DNA from: CAVSJO01 sp963728445
GTDB taxonomy: Bacteria > Gemmatimonadota > Gemmatimonadetes > Longimicrobiales > RSA9
Length of the DNA stretch: 64,000 nucleotides
NCBI GenBank assembly: GCA_963728445.1
Contig: CAVSJO010000006.1
Coordinates: forward strand, 124,001-188,000
Reading direction: 5' to 3'
The position numbers were made by a program, and so were the translations under genes. Positions 25,281 to 34,271 of this stretch are shown one piece after another. Positions within the stretch are counted from its first letter, which is position 1, and each line of letters opens with the position of its first letter. A model generated the notes under the pieces. It searched no databases. It had not been told where the DNA came from and saw nothing but the letters and a program-made list of their open reading frames with translations.

Positions 25281-26330
25281 GTGCACCGTTCCATCGTGGC
25301 TGCCCTCGCGGCACTGTCCGTGTTGGCGGCATCCGACCTTCAGGCACAGAGTCTCCAGGGCTCGCCACATTCGCTGACGGTCCAGAACCGGCAGGCGCAC
25401 GAGCACGACTTCACGTATCTCCGCAGCGGCAGCCAGATCCGCCGGTTCGTGAAGGAGGGGCTCCTCGTCCGGCTGCCCGGCAACGCAGACTACCGGCTCC
25501 ACAGCGTGTCGTACCCGTACGCGCGTCCGGAGGTGAAGCTGTTCGTCGAGCGGCTCGCCCGCGAGTACCGCGCCGCGTGCGGCGAAGAGCTGGTCGTGAC
25601 GAGTCTCGTGCGGCCGCAGTCGATGCACCTGTGGAACTCGTCGAGGAGAACCGTCCATCCCACCGGCATGGCCATGGACCTGCGGCGCAGCGACAAGGCG
25701 TCCTGCCGCTCCTGGATGGAGAGCACGCTGCTCTCGCTGGAGGCCCGCCACGTGCTCGAGGCCACCCGGGAACACCGGCCGCCGCACTACCACGTCGCGC
25801 TGTTCCCCGAGCCGTATTCGGACTACGTGGCCAGCATCGACACCGATCGCAACGCCCGGACGGCGGTCGCGATGTCGGAGGGCACGCGGGGCGACGAGGA
25901 CGACACGGACGCCGCCGGCGCCGCGAAGGGGCTCAGCGATGAGGAAGCCGCCACGATGAGCGGTGAGGACGCGGCCCCCGCCGAGGCCGGCCTCGTGCCC
26001 CACGAAGTGCTGCGGGGCGAGACGCTCTGGGACATCGCCCGCAGCTTCGGGACGAGCGTCGCCGCGCTCATGGACTCCAACGCGCTGAGCTCCCCGCGCA
26101 TCCTCCCCGGCCAGGTCCTGCGCGTGCCGGCGACGTCCGTGGCCTCCCGTCGCTCCGCGGACGACTCGGCGCCGTCGCTCGTCTCGTATCACGTCGACAC
26201 CGGCGACAGTCTCTGGACGATCGCGCGGCAGCACGGGACCACCGTTCAGGCGATCAAACAGGCGAACAACCTGCGCAGCTCGAAGATCAAGGCCGGCCAG
26301 GTACTGCGGCTGCCCGCAACCGGGCGCTGA
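25281..26330 (+). CDS. Secreted DUF5715/M15-like protein with two LysM domains
   Basis: A 349-aa exported protein. A signal peptide (VAALAALSVLAASDLQAQ) leads to a domain with H126-x6-D133 (HPTGMAMD) and H169-x-H171 (HYH). This spacing resembles the zinc site of LAS/M15 peptidoglycan peptidases and is found in the DUF5715 family. Two LysM repeats follow (about 237-285, beginning HEVLRGETLWDIARSFG, and about 301-345, beginning YHVDTGDSLWTIARQHG), which bind peptidoglycan. A wall-remodelling peptidase is likely but untested. The start is GTG 25281 behind GAGGAAAGG. It has its own strong promoter and terminator, so it is monocistronic. Confidence 0.82.
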   Translation: MHRSIVAALAALSVLAASDLQAQSLQGSPHSLTVQNRQAHEHDFTYLRSGSQIRRFVKEGLLVRLPGNADYRLHSVSYPYARPEVKLFVERLAREYRAACGEELVVTSLVRPQSMHLWNSSRRTVHPTGMAMDLRRSDKASCRSWMESTLLSLEARHVLEATREHRPPHYHVALFPEPYSDYVASIDTDRNARTAVAMSEGTRGDEDDTDAAGAAKGLSDEEAATMSGEDAAPAEAGLVPHEVLRGETLWDIARSFGTSVAALMDSNALSSPRILPGQVLRVPATSVASRRSADDSAPSLVSYHVDTGDSLWTIARQHGTTVQAIKQANNLRSSKIKAGQVLRLPATGR

Positions 26331-26364
26331 CCGGAAGAGGTCCGCGAGTCCGGACACGAATCGA

Positions 26365-26396
26365 AGAGCGGGGGCGCCGACCGGCGCCCCCGCTCT
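26365..26396 (+). terminator. Intrinsic terminator after the LysM protein gene
   Basis: A perfect 14-bp inverted repeat (26365-26378 with 26383-26396) encloses the loop GACC and is followed by CTTG. It lies 35 bases past the stop at 26330 and ahead of the M14 peptidase start. Confidence 0.8.
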
Positions 26397-26469
26397 CTTG
26401 CATGGTCGCCGCGCTCCGTCGATCTTCCCCGGCACGATTCGCGGGTCCCCCATCCGATCGGAGGCAAGC

Positions 26470-29322
26470 ATGCGCCGCAGCGCCGGGCCGCTCATCCTCG
26501 CTCTTCTGGCCGTTGCGCCGCTGTCTGCGCAGGCGCCGGCGAAGCCGGACTCGGCTCCGCCCGTCCCGCAGACGTTCGACTGGTGGAAGAAGGATGGAAT
26601 TCCGGCCAGGGAGCCATGGGGGCAGGCCGTGGACACGGCGAGCACGCGCCTGATCCTGTCGTGGACGACGATGCCGGAGTACACGAGCCCGCTGGTGAAC
26701 ACGCTGCCGGAGAGCGGCGCGGTAGTGTCCCCGACGGAGCACTTCGGCTACCCGATCGGCAAGCCCGGCATCCTGCACGACGCCGACGAGATCTACGGCT
26801 ACTTCCAGGACCTCGCGAAGAGCACGCCGCGGGTGCGCTTCCAGACGCTGGGCGAGACGGAGGAGGGGAACCACATGGCCCTCGTCCAGGTGGGCAGCGA
26901 GCGGAACCTGCAGCGGCTGGACTCGATCAAGGCCGCCATGGCGAAGCTTTCGGATCCGCGCGCGACCAGCGAGGAAGAGGCCCAGCGACTGATCCGCGAC
27001 ATGCCGCCCATCTACCTGTTCTTCGCCGGTCTGCACTCCCGGGAGACGGGGCCGCCGGAGATGGTGATGGAGCTGGCGTACCGTCTTGCGGCGTCGGACG
27101 CGCCGGAGATCAAGCGCATCCGGGACGACGTCGTCGTCTTCATCATCCCCGTCACCGAGGTGGACGGCCGGAATCGCGTCGTGCAGTGGTACCGGAAGAA
27201 CAACACGAAGGCGTTCGATCCCGACGACGAGATCCCCGGGCCCCCGTACTGGGGACACTACATCCTGCACGACAACAACCGGGACGGGCTGCAGATGTCG
27301 CTGCGGCTGACCCAGATCCTGATCGACCTGGCGCTGGACTGGCACTTCCCCATCGGCCACGATCTGCACGAGTCGGTGCCCTACCTCTATACGTCGACCG
27401 GCACGGGCCCGTACAACAACGCCATCGACCCGATCACCATCGGCGAGTGGCAGTGGATGTCGAACTACGAGGTGACGGCGCTGACGTCGTACGGGATGCC
27501 GGGGGTCTGGACGCACGGCTTCTACGACGGCTGGTATCCCGGCTATCTGATGTGGGTCACGAACAACGACCTGAACGGGATCGGGCGCTTCTACGAGACG
27601 TTCGGCAACAGCGTGCCCCTGACGCAGAAGCGAACGCTGGGCGGCAATGCCACGGGGGTCGAGTGGTACCGGCCGCTTCCGCCGAGGAAGGAGACGCTCT
27701 GGTCCCTGCGCAACAACACGAACTACATGGAGACGGGCGTGCTTTCGGCGCTTTCCCTCGTCGCGCAGAACCACGAGCGAATCCTCCAGGACCTGTGGAC
27801 GAAGGGGAAGAACGCCCTCGCCAAGGGACGGACCGAAAAGCCGTACGCGTGGGTCGTCCCGCAGGACCAGCCCCGGCGGGGCGACGCGGCGAGCATGCTC
27901 AACAACCTGGCCGCGAAGGGCATCGAGATCAGCCAGGCGACCGCGGCGGGGACGTTCGGGGACGTCAGGATCGAGAAGGGCGACTACGTCATCCGCATGG
28001 ACCAGCCGTACCGGAACTACGTGCTCACGCTGATGCAGAAGCAGGACTTCCCGGACGACGCGCCGAGACCGTACGACGACACCGGGTGGACGTTCCCGCT
28101 CATGTACGACGTGGTCGCCAAGCCGGTGGACGACGCCAAGGTCCTGGACCTGGGCATGGCGCCGGTGGGCAAGGCACACGTGCAGATGGCGGGCCGCGTC
28201 ACGAGCCGTCGCGGAGCCGACTTCTACCTGATCGAGCCCCGGGCCGCGGCCCAGGAGATCCGGGCGTACTACGCCCTCCAGGGGATGAACCTGTCCGCCG
28301 TGGAGGCGGACGTGAAGGTCGGCTCGACGACGGTGCCGGCGGGGAGCTGGCTCATCGACGCGAAGCAGGTCGACCGGGATCGCGTGATGAAGGTCGCGCG
28401 CGAGATGGGCGTGGACGTGGTCGAGGCGACGTCGAAGGACCTGGGCGACGTCGCCCGTCACGCGCTCGACGCGCCCCGCATCGCGCTGCTGCACTCGTGG
28501 CGGAGCACGCAGGACGACGGCTCCGTTCGCGTGGCGCTGGACCGCTACGGGGTGCCGTACACGTACATGGGCGTGGACCGGCTGCGCAGTCGGCCGGACC
28601 TGCGCTCCCGCTTCGACGTCATCATCATGGCCACGCAGGGGGCGGGCGCGACGGGCAAGTCGATCCTGGAAGGCATTGACCCGAAATGGTCGCCGCTGCC
28701 CTACATGCCGTCCGCTGAGTACCCCGCCCTCGGCCACCCGGACAGCACGTCCGACATGGCCGGAGGGATCACCTACGAGGGCCTCGCCGCCCTCCGGGAC
28801 TTCGTCCAGAACGGCGGCACGTTCCTGGCCCTCGGCTCGGCCGGGACCCTCCCGGTGGAAATGGGCATGGTGCGGGACGTGTCCACGGCCACGCACCCGG
28901 GCCTGTTCGTGCCCGGGTCCATCGTCCAGGGCAGCGTCAAGCTGCCGAAGAACCCCATCGCCTACGGATACGACACGACGATCCCGTTGTACCACCACTT
29001 CGGTCCGTACTTCCGCGTCGGGGACGCCCTCAAGAACGACGTCGTCCTGCGCTACACCGCCAGCAAGGACTCGGTGCTGCTGAGCGGGCTCGGCAAGAAC
29101 GCGGCGGAGCTGGCCAACGACCCGGCCCTGATCGTGGCACCGACGGGGAAGGGGACGATCGTGCTGTACGGCTTCGATCCGCTGCATCGGTTCCAGAACC
29201 ACGGGAACTTCTCCCTGGTCTGGAACGCCCTGATCAACTGGAACGATCTGGGCATCGGCCTGGGCCCGACGGAGAAGTCGTCGGTGGCCGACGAGATGCT
29301 GCAGGACCTGCACATGCACTAG
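26470..29322 (+). CDS. Secreted M14-type zinc metallopeptidase
   Basis: A 950-aa exported protein. The signal peptide (LILALLAVAPLSAQA) precedes the lineage-typical N-terminus QTFDWWKKDG. The M14 carboxypeptidase domain has H189-x2-E192 (HSRE) and H300 (DLHES) as the likely zinc ligands. After it comes a long C-terminal region (about 520-950) with a Rossmann-like class I glutamine-amidotransferase fold (IALLHSWRSTQDDGSVRVAL, LRDFVQNGGTFLALGSAG) and the end block GKGTIVLYGF. ATG 26470 follows GGAGG. It is a paralogue of the fragment at the window start. It probably feeds on exogenous peptides; substrate not known. Confidence 0.88.
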   Translation: MRRSAGPLILALLAVAPLSAQAPAKPDSAPPVPQTFDWWKKDGIPAREPWGQAVDTASTRLILSWTTMPEYTSPLVNTLPESGAVVSPTEHFGYPIGKPGILHDADEIYGYFQDLAKSTPRVRFQTLGETEEGNHMALVQVGSERNLQRLDSIKAAMAKLSDPRATSEEEAQRLIRDMPPIYLFFAGLHSRETGPPEMVMELAYRLAASDAPEIKRIRDDVVVFIIPVTEVDGRNRVVQWYRKNNTKAFDPDDEIPGPPYWGHYILHDNNRDGLQMSLRLTQILIDLALDWHFPIGHDLHESVPYLYTSTGTGPYNNAIDPITIGEWQWMSNYEVTALTSYGMPGVWTHGFYDGWYPGYLMWVTNNDLNGIGRFYETFGNSVPLTQKRTLGGNATGVEWYRPLPPRKETLWSLRNNTNYMETGVLSALSLVAQNHERILQDLWTKGKNALAKGRTEKPYAWVVPQDQPRRGDAASMLNNLAAKGIEISQATAAGTFGDVRIEKGDYVIRMDQPYRNYVLTLMQKQDFPDDAPRPYDDTGWTFPLMYDVVAKPVDDAKVLDLGMAPVGKAHVQMAGRVTSRRGADFYLIEPRAAAQEIRAYYALQGMNLSAVEADVKVGSTTVPAGSWLIDAKQVDRDRVMKVAREMGVDVVEATSKDLGDVARHALDAPRIALLHSWRSTQDDGSVRVALDRYGVPYTYMGVDRLRSRPDLRSRFDVIIMATQGAGATGKSILEGIDPKWSPLPYMPSAEYPALGHPDSTSDMAGGITYEGLAALRDFVQNGGTFLALGSAGTLPVEMGMVRDVSTATHPGLFVPGSIVQGSVKLPKNPIAYGYDTTIPLYHHFGPYFRVGDALKNDVVLRYTASKDSVLLSGLGKNAAELANDPALIVAPTGKGTIVLYGFDPLHRFQNHGNFSLVWNALINWNDLGIGLGPTEKSSVADEMLQDLHMH

Positions 29323-29357
29323 CGGCCGGCGTCGGCGTCACTCGTCGTCGACCGGCG

Positions 29358-30554
29358 TCACTCGCCCGCGTCGCGCCTCTCGGGCCCGTCGGCTCCTTTC
29401 CGGCGGGCCCGACGCAGTCCGGACCGGGCGATGCGGGACGCGCCGCGCCAGGCGGTCCGCGCCGCCTCTCCCGTGGCGGAGCTGGAGCGGCGAAGCAGGC
29501 GACCGACCCGGCGCCGCGCGGAGACCATGTCCCGCTCCAGGGCGTCCAGAACCGCGTCCGCCGCCGCGGCGTCCAGGTCGAGCTCTCCGGCCAGCTCCCG
29601 AAGCGCCTGCTCCTCGCGCAACCCCAGACCGCGCTCGAGGGCGCCGGCCGCCGCGACGTCCAGCAGCTCCTCCCGCTCCGGATCACTGAGTTCGGGAACG
29701 ACCGCCCGCTCCTCGTCCGTGAGTCGCGGACCCCGCACCGCCGCCGGCGGCGCGGCCACACGCTTCCGCAGGCCCGCCATCGCGGCATGGACCCGCTTCG
29801 GAAGCAGGCCCCGCACGTCGACTCCGGCGCGCTCCGCGAACTGCTCGATGGCCGCCCGCCCGATGGCGACCGTGGCGGCGTAGTTGAGCGCGCCCGCGAC
29901 GGCGGCGCCGACGCCGGGAAGGAGTCTGGAAACGCTCCGCTCCGCCACTTCCCGCGCGGCGACCCGGACCACCGCTTCGCCGACCTGGCTGCCGACGAAG
30001 GCGGATCCGGCGGAGGCGAGGAACAGCCCGCGCACCTCCCGGGTCGGGTCCTCCGGCATGACGTCGAAGAGGGCGGCGATCTCCAGCACGAGGTCGCGCT
30101 GCTGCTCGGCGACGAGCCGCCAGTCGGCCACGAGGCCCAGGGCGGCCAGCGCGGGCCCGAGGACGGGGATCATCGCGGGGACCGTCGTGACCGTCCCGAT
30201 CGCGGCCGTGCGCCTCGCCCTCAGTCGCGTCCGCTCCCAGGCGAGGCTCACGGGATCCTCCTTCCGCCCGGACCGGAAGCGGTCCACACGCCGACGGATC
30301 CGCGCCGGGAGGTCCGGTGGCACGTCGAGGGCGCGGGTCACGGCCTGGCCGATGCGCCGGGCGATGTGCTCCCGCTCGGCGGCGGAGAGGGACAGCCTGC
30401 CGTGGCCAAGCGAATCTCCGACCTCGGCGGCGACCCGCCGGCCGAACGCGCGCCAGCCGCCCGGACTGTCCGGCGCCGATTCCGCGTGCGTGTCCGGCAG
30501 CGCGTCCGGTCGCGCTCCGCGTTCTCGCATGTCCGAAGGGTTCGGGTCGCTCAT
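29358..30554 (-). CDS. EcsC-like/DUF697-like membrane-associated protein
   Basis: A 398-aa protein. The centre (about 115-260) is Ala/Gly/Val-rich with GTVTTVPAMIPVLGPALAALGLVADW and SRLLPGVGAAVAGALNYAATVAIGRAA in pieces, as in the EcsC and DUF697 families, whose members lie at the membrane with helical hairpins. The N- and C-terminal parts are charged helices; the tail is strongly basic (GLRRARRKG). ATG 30554 (MSDPNPSD) is chosen over an upstream ATG that would cover the divergent promoter region. Family assignment is tentative and function unknown. Confidence 0.55.
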   Translation of the reverse strand: MSDPNPSDMRERGARPDALPDTHAESAPDSPGGWRAFGRRVAAEVGDSLGHGRLSLSAAEREHIARRIGQAVTRALDVPPDLPARIRRRVDRFRSGRKEDPVSLAWERTRLRARRTAAIGTVTTVPAMIPVLGPALAALGLVADWRLVAEQQRDLVLEIAALFDVMPEDPTREVRGLFLASAGSAFVGSQVGEAVVRVAAREVAERSVSRLLPGVGAAVAGALNYAATVAIGRAAIEQFAERAGVDVRGLLPKRVHAAMAGLRKRVAAPPAAVRGPRLTDEERAVVPELSDPEREELLDVAAAGALERGLGLREEQALRELAGELDLDAAAADAVLDALERDMVSARRRVGRLLRRSSSATGEAARTAWRGASRIARSGLRRARRKGADGPERRDAGE

Positions 30555-30675
30555 CGTCCGCCTGGCAGGAGGGGTCCGTCCCTCGAGGGCTCCGTTCGGG
30601 GTACCGATGGCTGCACACTTGAGGCCGGGGTACTGATCAGGCAATCTACGCACGCACCGCAAGTCGGGAGGGGGC

Positions 30676-31989
30676 ATGGGAGAACCGGGGATATCGGGGC
30701 GCGGGAACCGCAGGCCGCACGTCGTCGTCGTGGGCGGCGGATTCGCCGGGCTGTCGTGCGTTCGCGGGCTGAAACGGGCGCCGGTCCGGCTAACGCTGGT
30801 GGACCGCCGGAACTACCACCTCTTCCAGCCGCTCCTGTACCAGGTCGCGACGGCGTCGCTCTCCCCCGGCGACATCGCCAGTCCGCTCCGCTCGATCCTG
30901 CGCAGGCAGCGAAACGTCGAGGTCTGGCTGGGAGAGGCGGTTGGCGTCGACGTCGAGCGGCGCGTCCTGAAGCTGACGGACTCGGAGCTGCCCTACGACT
31001 ACCTCGTCGTGGCGACGGGGGCGACCCACGCGTATTTCGGGCACCCGGAATGGGAAGGGCGAGCGCCGGGGCTCAAGACCGTCGACGACGCCGTCGAGAT
31101 CCGCCGGCGCTTCCTGCTCGCGTTCGAGGCCGCCGAGCGCGAAGGGGATCCGGTGGCCCGGCGCCGGCTGCTCACCTTCGCCATCGTCGGAGGGGGTCCG
31201 ACCGGCGTGGAGCTCGCGGGCGCGATGGCCGAGATCGCCCGCCAGGCCCTGCCCCGGGACTTCCGTGCGATCGACACGAGCTCCGCCCGCGTGATCCTCG
31301 TCGAAGGCACCGACCGGGTGCTGCCCGGCTACCCGCCCGAGCTGTCGAAGCGGGCGCGGGAGCAGCTCGAAGGCCTGGGCGTGGAGGTGCGGACGGGTTC
31401 GCTGGTGACGGAAATCGACGCGAACGGCGTCGGCATCGGAAGCGAGCGCGTCGAGGCGGCGAACGTCTTCTGGGCGGCGGGCGTGGCCGCGTCGCCGCTC
31501 GGACGCGATCTGGGCGCGCCCGTGGACCGGGCCGGGCGCGTGCGGGTGGAGCCCGACGGCTCGCTCCCCGGACACCCGGTAGTGTTCGTCGCCGGCGACC
31601 TCGCCGCCATGACACGGCCGGATGGTGAGCCCGTGCCCGGCGTCGCGCCTGCCGCCAACCAGATGGGCCGCCACGCGGCGGCCCAGATCCGCCGGGACCT
31701 GGCGGGCCGTCCGCGCACGAGCTTCCACTACGTCGACAAGGGCGACCTGGCGACGATCGGACGCGCCGCCGCCGTCGCCCGCATCGCCGGTGTCCGGCTG
31801 TCCGGGCTCATCGCCTGGCTGACCTGGGTGTTCATTCACATCCTCTACCTCATCGGCTTCCGGAACCGGCTCATCGTCATGATCCAGTGGGCGTGGGCGT
31901 ACGTGACGTATCAGCGGGGGATCCGGCTGATCACCGGTTCGCCCCACGTCGAGCTGCGACGCGCACGGCGCGACGGCGAGCGGGCGTGA
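30676..31989 (+). CDS. ndh: Type II NADH:quinone oxidoreductase (NDH-2)
   Basis: A 437-aa single-subunit flavoprotein that passes electrons from NADH to quinone without pumping protons. The FAD loop is VVVGGGFAGLSC, NYHLFQPLLYQVATASLSPGDIA is a family block, and the NADH loop is IVGGGPTGVELAG. The quinone-site segment reads APAANQMGRHAA. A hydrophobic stretch near the C-terminus (LIAWLTWVFIHILYLIGF) matches the membrane-anchoring part. ATG 30676 follows GGGAGGGGG. With PDH supplying NADH and the haem genes nearby, it supports aerobic respiration. Confidence 0.92.
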   Translation: MGEPGISGRGNRRPHVVVVGGGFAGLSCVRGLKRAPVRLTLVDRRNYHLFQPLLYQVATASLSPGDIASPLRSILRRQRNVEVWLGEAVGVDVERRVLKLTDSELPYDYLVVATGATHAYFGHPEWEGRAPGLKTVDDAVEIRRRFLLAFEAAEREGDPVARRRLLTFAIVGGGPTGVELAGAMAEIARQALPRDFRAIDTSSARVILVEGTDRVLPGYPPELSKRAREQLEGLGVEVRTGSLVTEIDANGVGIGSERVEAANVFWAAGVAASPLGRDLGAPVDRAGRVRVEPDGSLPGHPVVFVAGDLAAMTRPDGEPVPGVAPAANQMGRHAAAQIRRDLAGRPRTSFHYVDKGDLATIGRAAAVARIAGVRLSGLIAWLTWVFIHILYLIGFRNRLIVMIQWAWAYVTYQRGIRLITGSPHVELRRARRDGERA

Positions 31990-32080
31990 TTTTACCATTC
32001 GCCCTCCTCGATCGTCTGATGTGTAGAGCGGCAGGACCGGAGCTTACCGCCGCCCGCCGGGGCGGGAGAGGAGGAACGAC

Positions 32081-32749
32081 ATGACGTGGAAGACAAAGCG
32101 AGCCGCGACGGCCGTCGGCGTGGCCGTGGGTGTTCTCGCCATGGCGGCCTGCGCGGATTCGACGGGGCCGTCGGCAGGAGTGGACGACTACGAGGCCGGC
32201 GTCGTCGCCGACATCGTGTCCAGCGTGGACGAGACGGGACCGGACCCGATGGCCCTCGGGTGGGGCTTCGGCGACGTCGCGCCGGCGGACGTCAGCGGCT
32301 CGTTCACGTTCGAGCGAACCGTCGATTGCCCCGGCGGCGGAACGACCGTGGTGAGCGGCGAGCATCACAGCACGTTCGCGTCCGATACGCGCATCGTGAC
32401 CATGGACTGGACGGCCAGCCACGTGCACGACGGCTGCGTCTTCACGCTCGGGGACCTGACAGTGACGCTCGACGGATCGGTCGAGACCACCGGCAGCGCG
32501 AGCAAGCAGCTCCCGCAGACGCGGGATGAGCGGCCGCAGCTGCTGTCCCTCGAAGCGAGCCGCACGGGGCACCTCGACTGGACGAGCGACCAGGGCACGC
32601 GCTCCTGCGACATCGCTCTGACCCAGAGCTACGATCCGGACACCGGCATGATCCACATCACCGGGACCGTGTGCGGGCGTGACGTGGACGTCAGCCATGC
32701 GCCGGGCCACTTCGGGGACCACCGCAGACGCGGCGGCGGCCACGGCTGA
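32081..32749 (+). CDS. Lipoprotein with DSTGP N-terminus
   Basis: A 222-aa lipoprotein. GAGGAGGA lies 5 bases before ATG 32081. The signal peptide (ATAVGVAVGVLAMAAC) gives a mature N-terminus CADSTGP, the same C-x-DSTGP opening as in the lipoprotein at 11149. The mature part has a beta-sandwich feel (VSGSFTFERTVDCPGGG, GDLTVTLDGSVETTG) with paired cysteines and a His/Arg/Gly-rich tail (HFGDHRRRGGGHG), which might bind metal. No known family is recognised. Confidence 0.65.
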   Translation: MTWKTKRAATAVGVAVGVLAMAACADSTGPSAGVDDYEAGVVADIVSSVDETGPDPMALGWGFGDVAPADVSGSFTFERTVDCPGGGTTVVSGEHHSTFASDTRIVTMDWTASHVHDGCVFTLGDLTVTLDGSVETTGSASKQLPQTRDERPQLLSLEASRTGHLDWTSDQGTRSCDIALTQSYDPDTGMIHITGTVCGRDVDVSHAPGHFGDHRRRGGGHG

Positions 32750-32774
32750 CGGATACGATCGGATCGCGTTCAAG

Positions 32775-32811
32775 GCGCGGGCCGCCCCGAAGGGACCGGT
32801 GCGGCCCGCGC
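32775..32811 (+). terminator. Probable intrinsic terminator after the DSTGP lipoprotein
   Basis: GCGCGGGCCGC (32775-32785) pairs perfectly with GCGGCCCGCGC (32801-32811) over 11 bp. The 15-base loop itself contains CCCGAAGGG. It begins 25 bases after the stop at 32749. The remaining about 190 bases up to the next gene show nothing recognisable. Confidence 0.6.
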
Positions 32812-33003
32812 GCGATCTCAGCGCCGACACCGGTGACCGGGCCGGCCGCTGTCGTGACGTGACACTCGACAGGGGCGGGCCCGACCTGCCATCTTCCGTG
32901 GCATCGAAGCATCAGCGGGCGCACCCGCCGGTCCGGCGGTAGCGCGCCGCCGCCGCTGCGCTGATCTCTGCCGCTGTCCGGCGATCCTCGACCCGAGCGA
33001 TCG

Positions 33004-33624
33004 ATGCCCAGCATTCTCTTCCGATACGAGCCCAACAGGCTTTACGCGGGGTCCGGCGAGTTCCACTGCCCGACCTGCGGCACCATGCGCGGCTATCGCC
33101 GCACCGAGGTTCGCAGAACCGCGGCCGTACTCGGTGCCAGACTGCCCTGGGGACGTTACGGAGAGTACGTCGAGTGCACCGCCTGCGTGAGCACCTTTCG
33201 GCCACAGGTGCTGGCATACAGCGGTGGAACCGGTACGGAGGAGGTCGTCGCCGAGTACCAGCGCGCCCTGAAGCGGATCCTCGCCCTCATGGTGATGGTG
33301 GACGGCGTGGTCCGCGACCGAGAGATCTCCATCGTCCGCCGCATCTTCGAGGACGTGACGGGTGTCTCACTCAGGCGTGAGGACGTCATCGAGGAGGTAG
33401 AGGACGTCGGGCGTGAGCCGACGAGCGTCGCCCGGTACCTCTCCCGCGCCAGCGGTTATCTGAACGAGTACGGGAAGGAGCAGATCCTGCGCGGCGCCAT
33501 TCTCGTCTCCCGCGCCGACGGCAGCTTCGATCCACGGGAATCGGAGATGGTACGGCGCATCGGCGCCGTCCTCCACGTGCCCCTTCCCACCGTCGAGACG
33601 CTCATCCGGACGGTATCCGCATGA
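33004..33624 (+). CDS. TerB-like domain protein with zinc ribbon
   Basis: A 206-aa cytosolic protein. An N-terminal zinc ribbon is formed by C22/C25 (CPTC) and C58/C61 (CTAC). The C-terminal part (about 85-205) resembles the TerB/tellurite-resistance helical fold: LKRILALMVMVDGVVRDREI, then ILRGAILVSRADGSFDPRE, each an acidic turn of the TerB repeat type. TerB domains link to metal or envelope stress, but a precise role is unknown. The stop overlaps the next start by 4 bases (ATGA). Confidence 0.7.
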   Translation: MPSILFRYEPNRLYAGSGEFHCPTCGTMRGYRRTEVRRTAAVLGARLPWGRYGEYVECTACVSTFRPQVLAYSGGTGTEEVVAEYQRALKRILALMVMVDGVVRDREISIVRRIFEDVTGVSLRREDVIEEVEDVGREPTSVARYLSRASGYLNEYGKEQILRGAILVSRADGSFDPRESEMVRRIGAVLHVPLPTVETLIRTVSA

Positions 33625-34247
33625 CGGACCACGAAGGACCGCGCGACCCGGCCGTGGCCGCCCTGCTCCGCGACCTCGAGGCGCAGGAGGCGGAGGTCGA
33701 GACCTTCGTCGAGTCCCTGACCGACGCCCAGCTGTACTGGCGCCCGGATCCGAACCGCTGGTCCATCGCCGAGAACCTCGTCCACATAACCCTGCCCGTG
33801 GGCCCGTACGCCGACGCCGTGGACGCGGCGTGCGCCGCGGCGCGCAAGCGCGGCGACATGGACCTTCAGCGCCGCGAGCCCTGGCTGGGTGAGCGATTCG
33901 TCCGCAGCCTCGAGCCCCCGCCCCGGTTCCGCATCCGCACGGCCGGACGCCTCGAGCCGTCCGCCCCGCCCGGCCGGCCGGAGCTGCTCGCCGCGTGGCG
34001 GTCCTCGTGCCGGCGCTTCGACGCGTGCCTGCGCGCCGCCGACGGCGTGACCCTCACCGGCACGCGCATCGTGTCGCCCTTCTTCCGCTTGCTGCGCCTC
34101 TCCGTGTCCCAGGCGTTCCGCAGCATACTCGCACACAATCGCCGCCACCTCTGGCAGGCGCACCGCGTCGCGGCGACGACGGGGTTCCCGCCGGGGGAAC
34201 CGGCCGAGCCGGTCCTGCCGGTATCACCCGACACCGGGACCCTCTAG
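33621..34247 (+). CDS. DinB family protein
   Basis: A 208-aa four-helix-bundle protein of the DinB/YfiT superfamily. Histidines that normally bind the metal are visible in ENLVHIT and in HNRRHLWQAHR, and the block DAQLYWRPDPNRWSIAEN is typical. These proteins are often thiol-dependent (mycothiol or bacillithiol) transferases or of unknown role. It overlaps the TerB-like gene by 4 bases. With the RsrA-like factor it may belong to thiol-stress biology, but that is speculation. Confidence 0.8.
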   Translation: MTDHEGPRDPAVAALLRDLEAQEAEVETFVESLTDAQLYWRPDPNRWSIAENLVHITLPVGPYADAVDAACAAARKRGDMDLQRREPWLGERFVRSLEPPPRFRIRTAGRLEPSAPPGRPELLAAWRSSCRRFDACLRAADGVTLTGTRIVSPFFRLLRLSVSQAFRSILAHNRRHLWQAHRVAATTGFPPGEPAEPVLPVSPDTGTL

Positions 34248-34271
34248 CAGCCGGTACGAGCAGAGCCCGGC

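Noticed and set aside
26287..29319. A 1010-codon open frame antisense to the M14 peptidase
   Set aside because: Same GC effect; composition is atypical and the sense strand encodes a clear signal peptide and zinc-site motifs.
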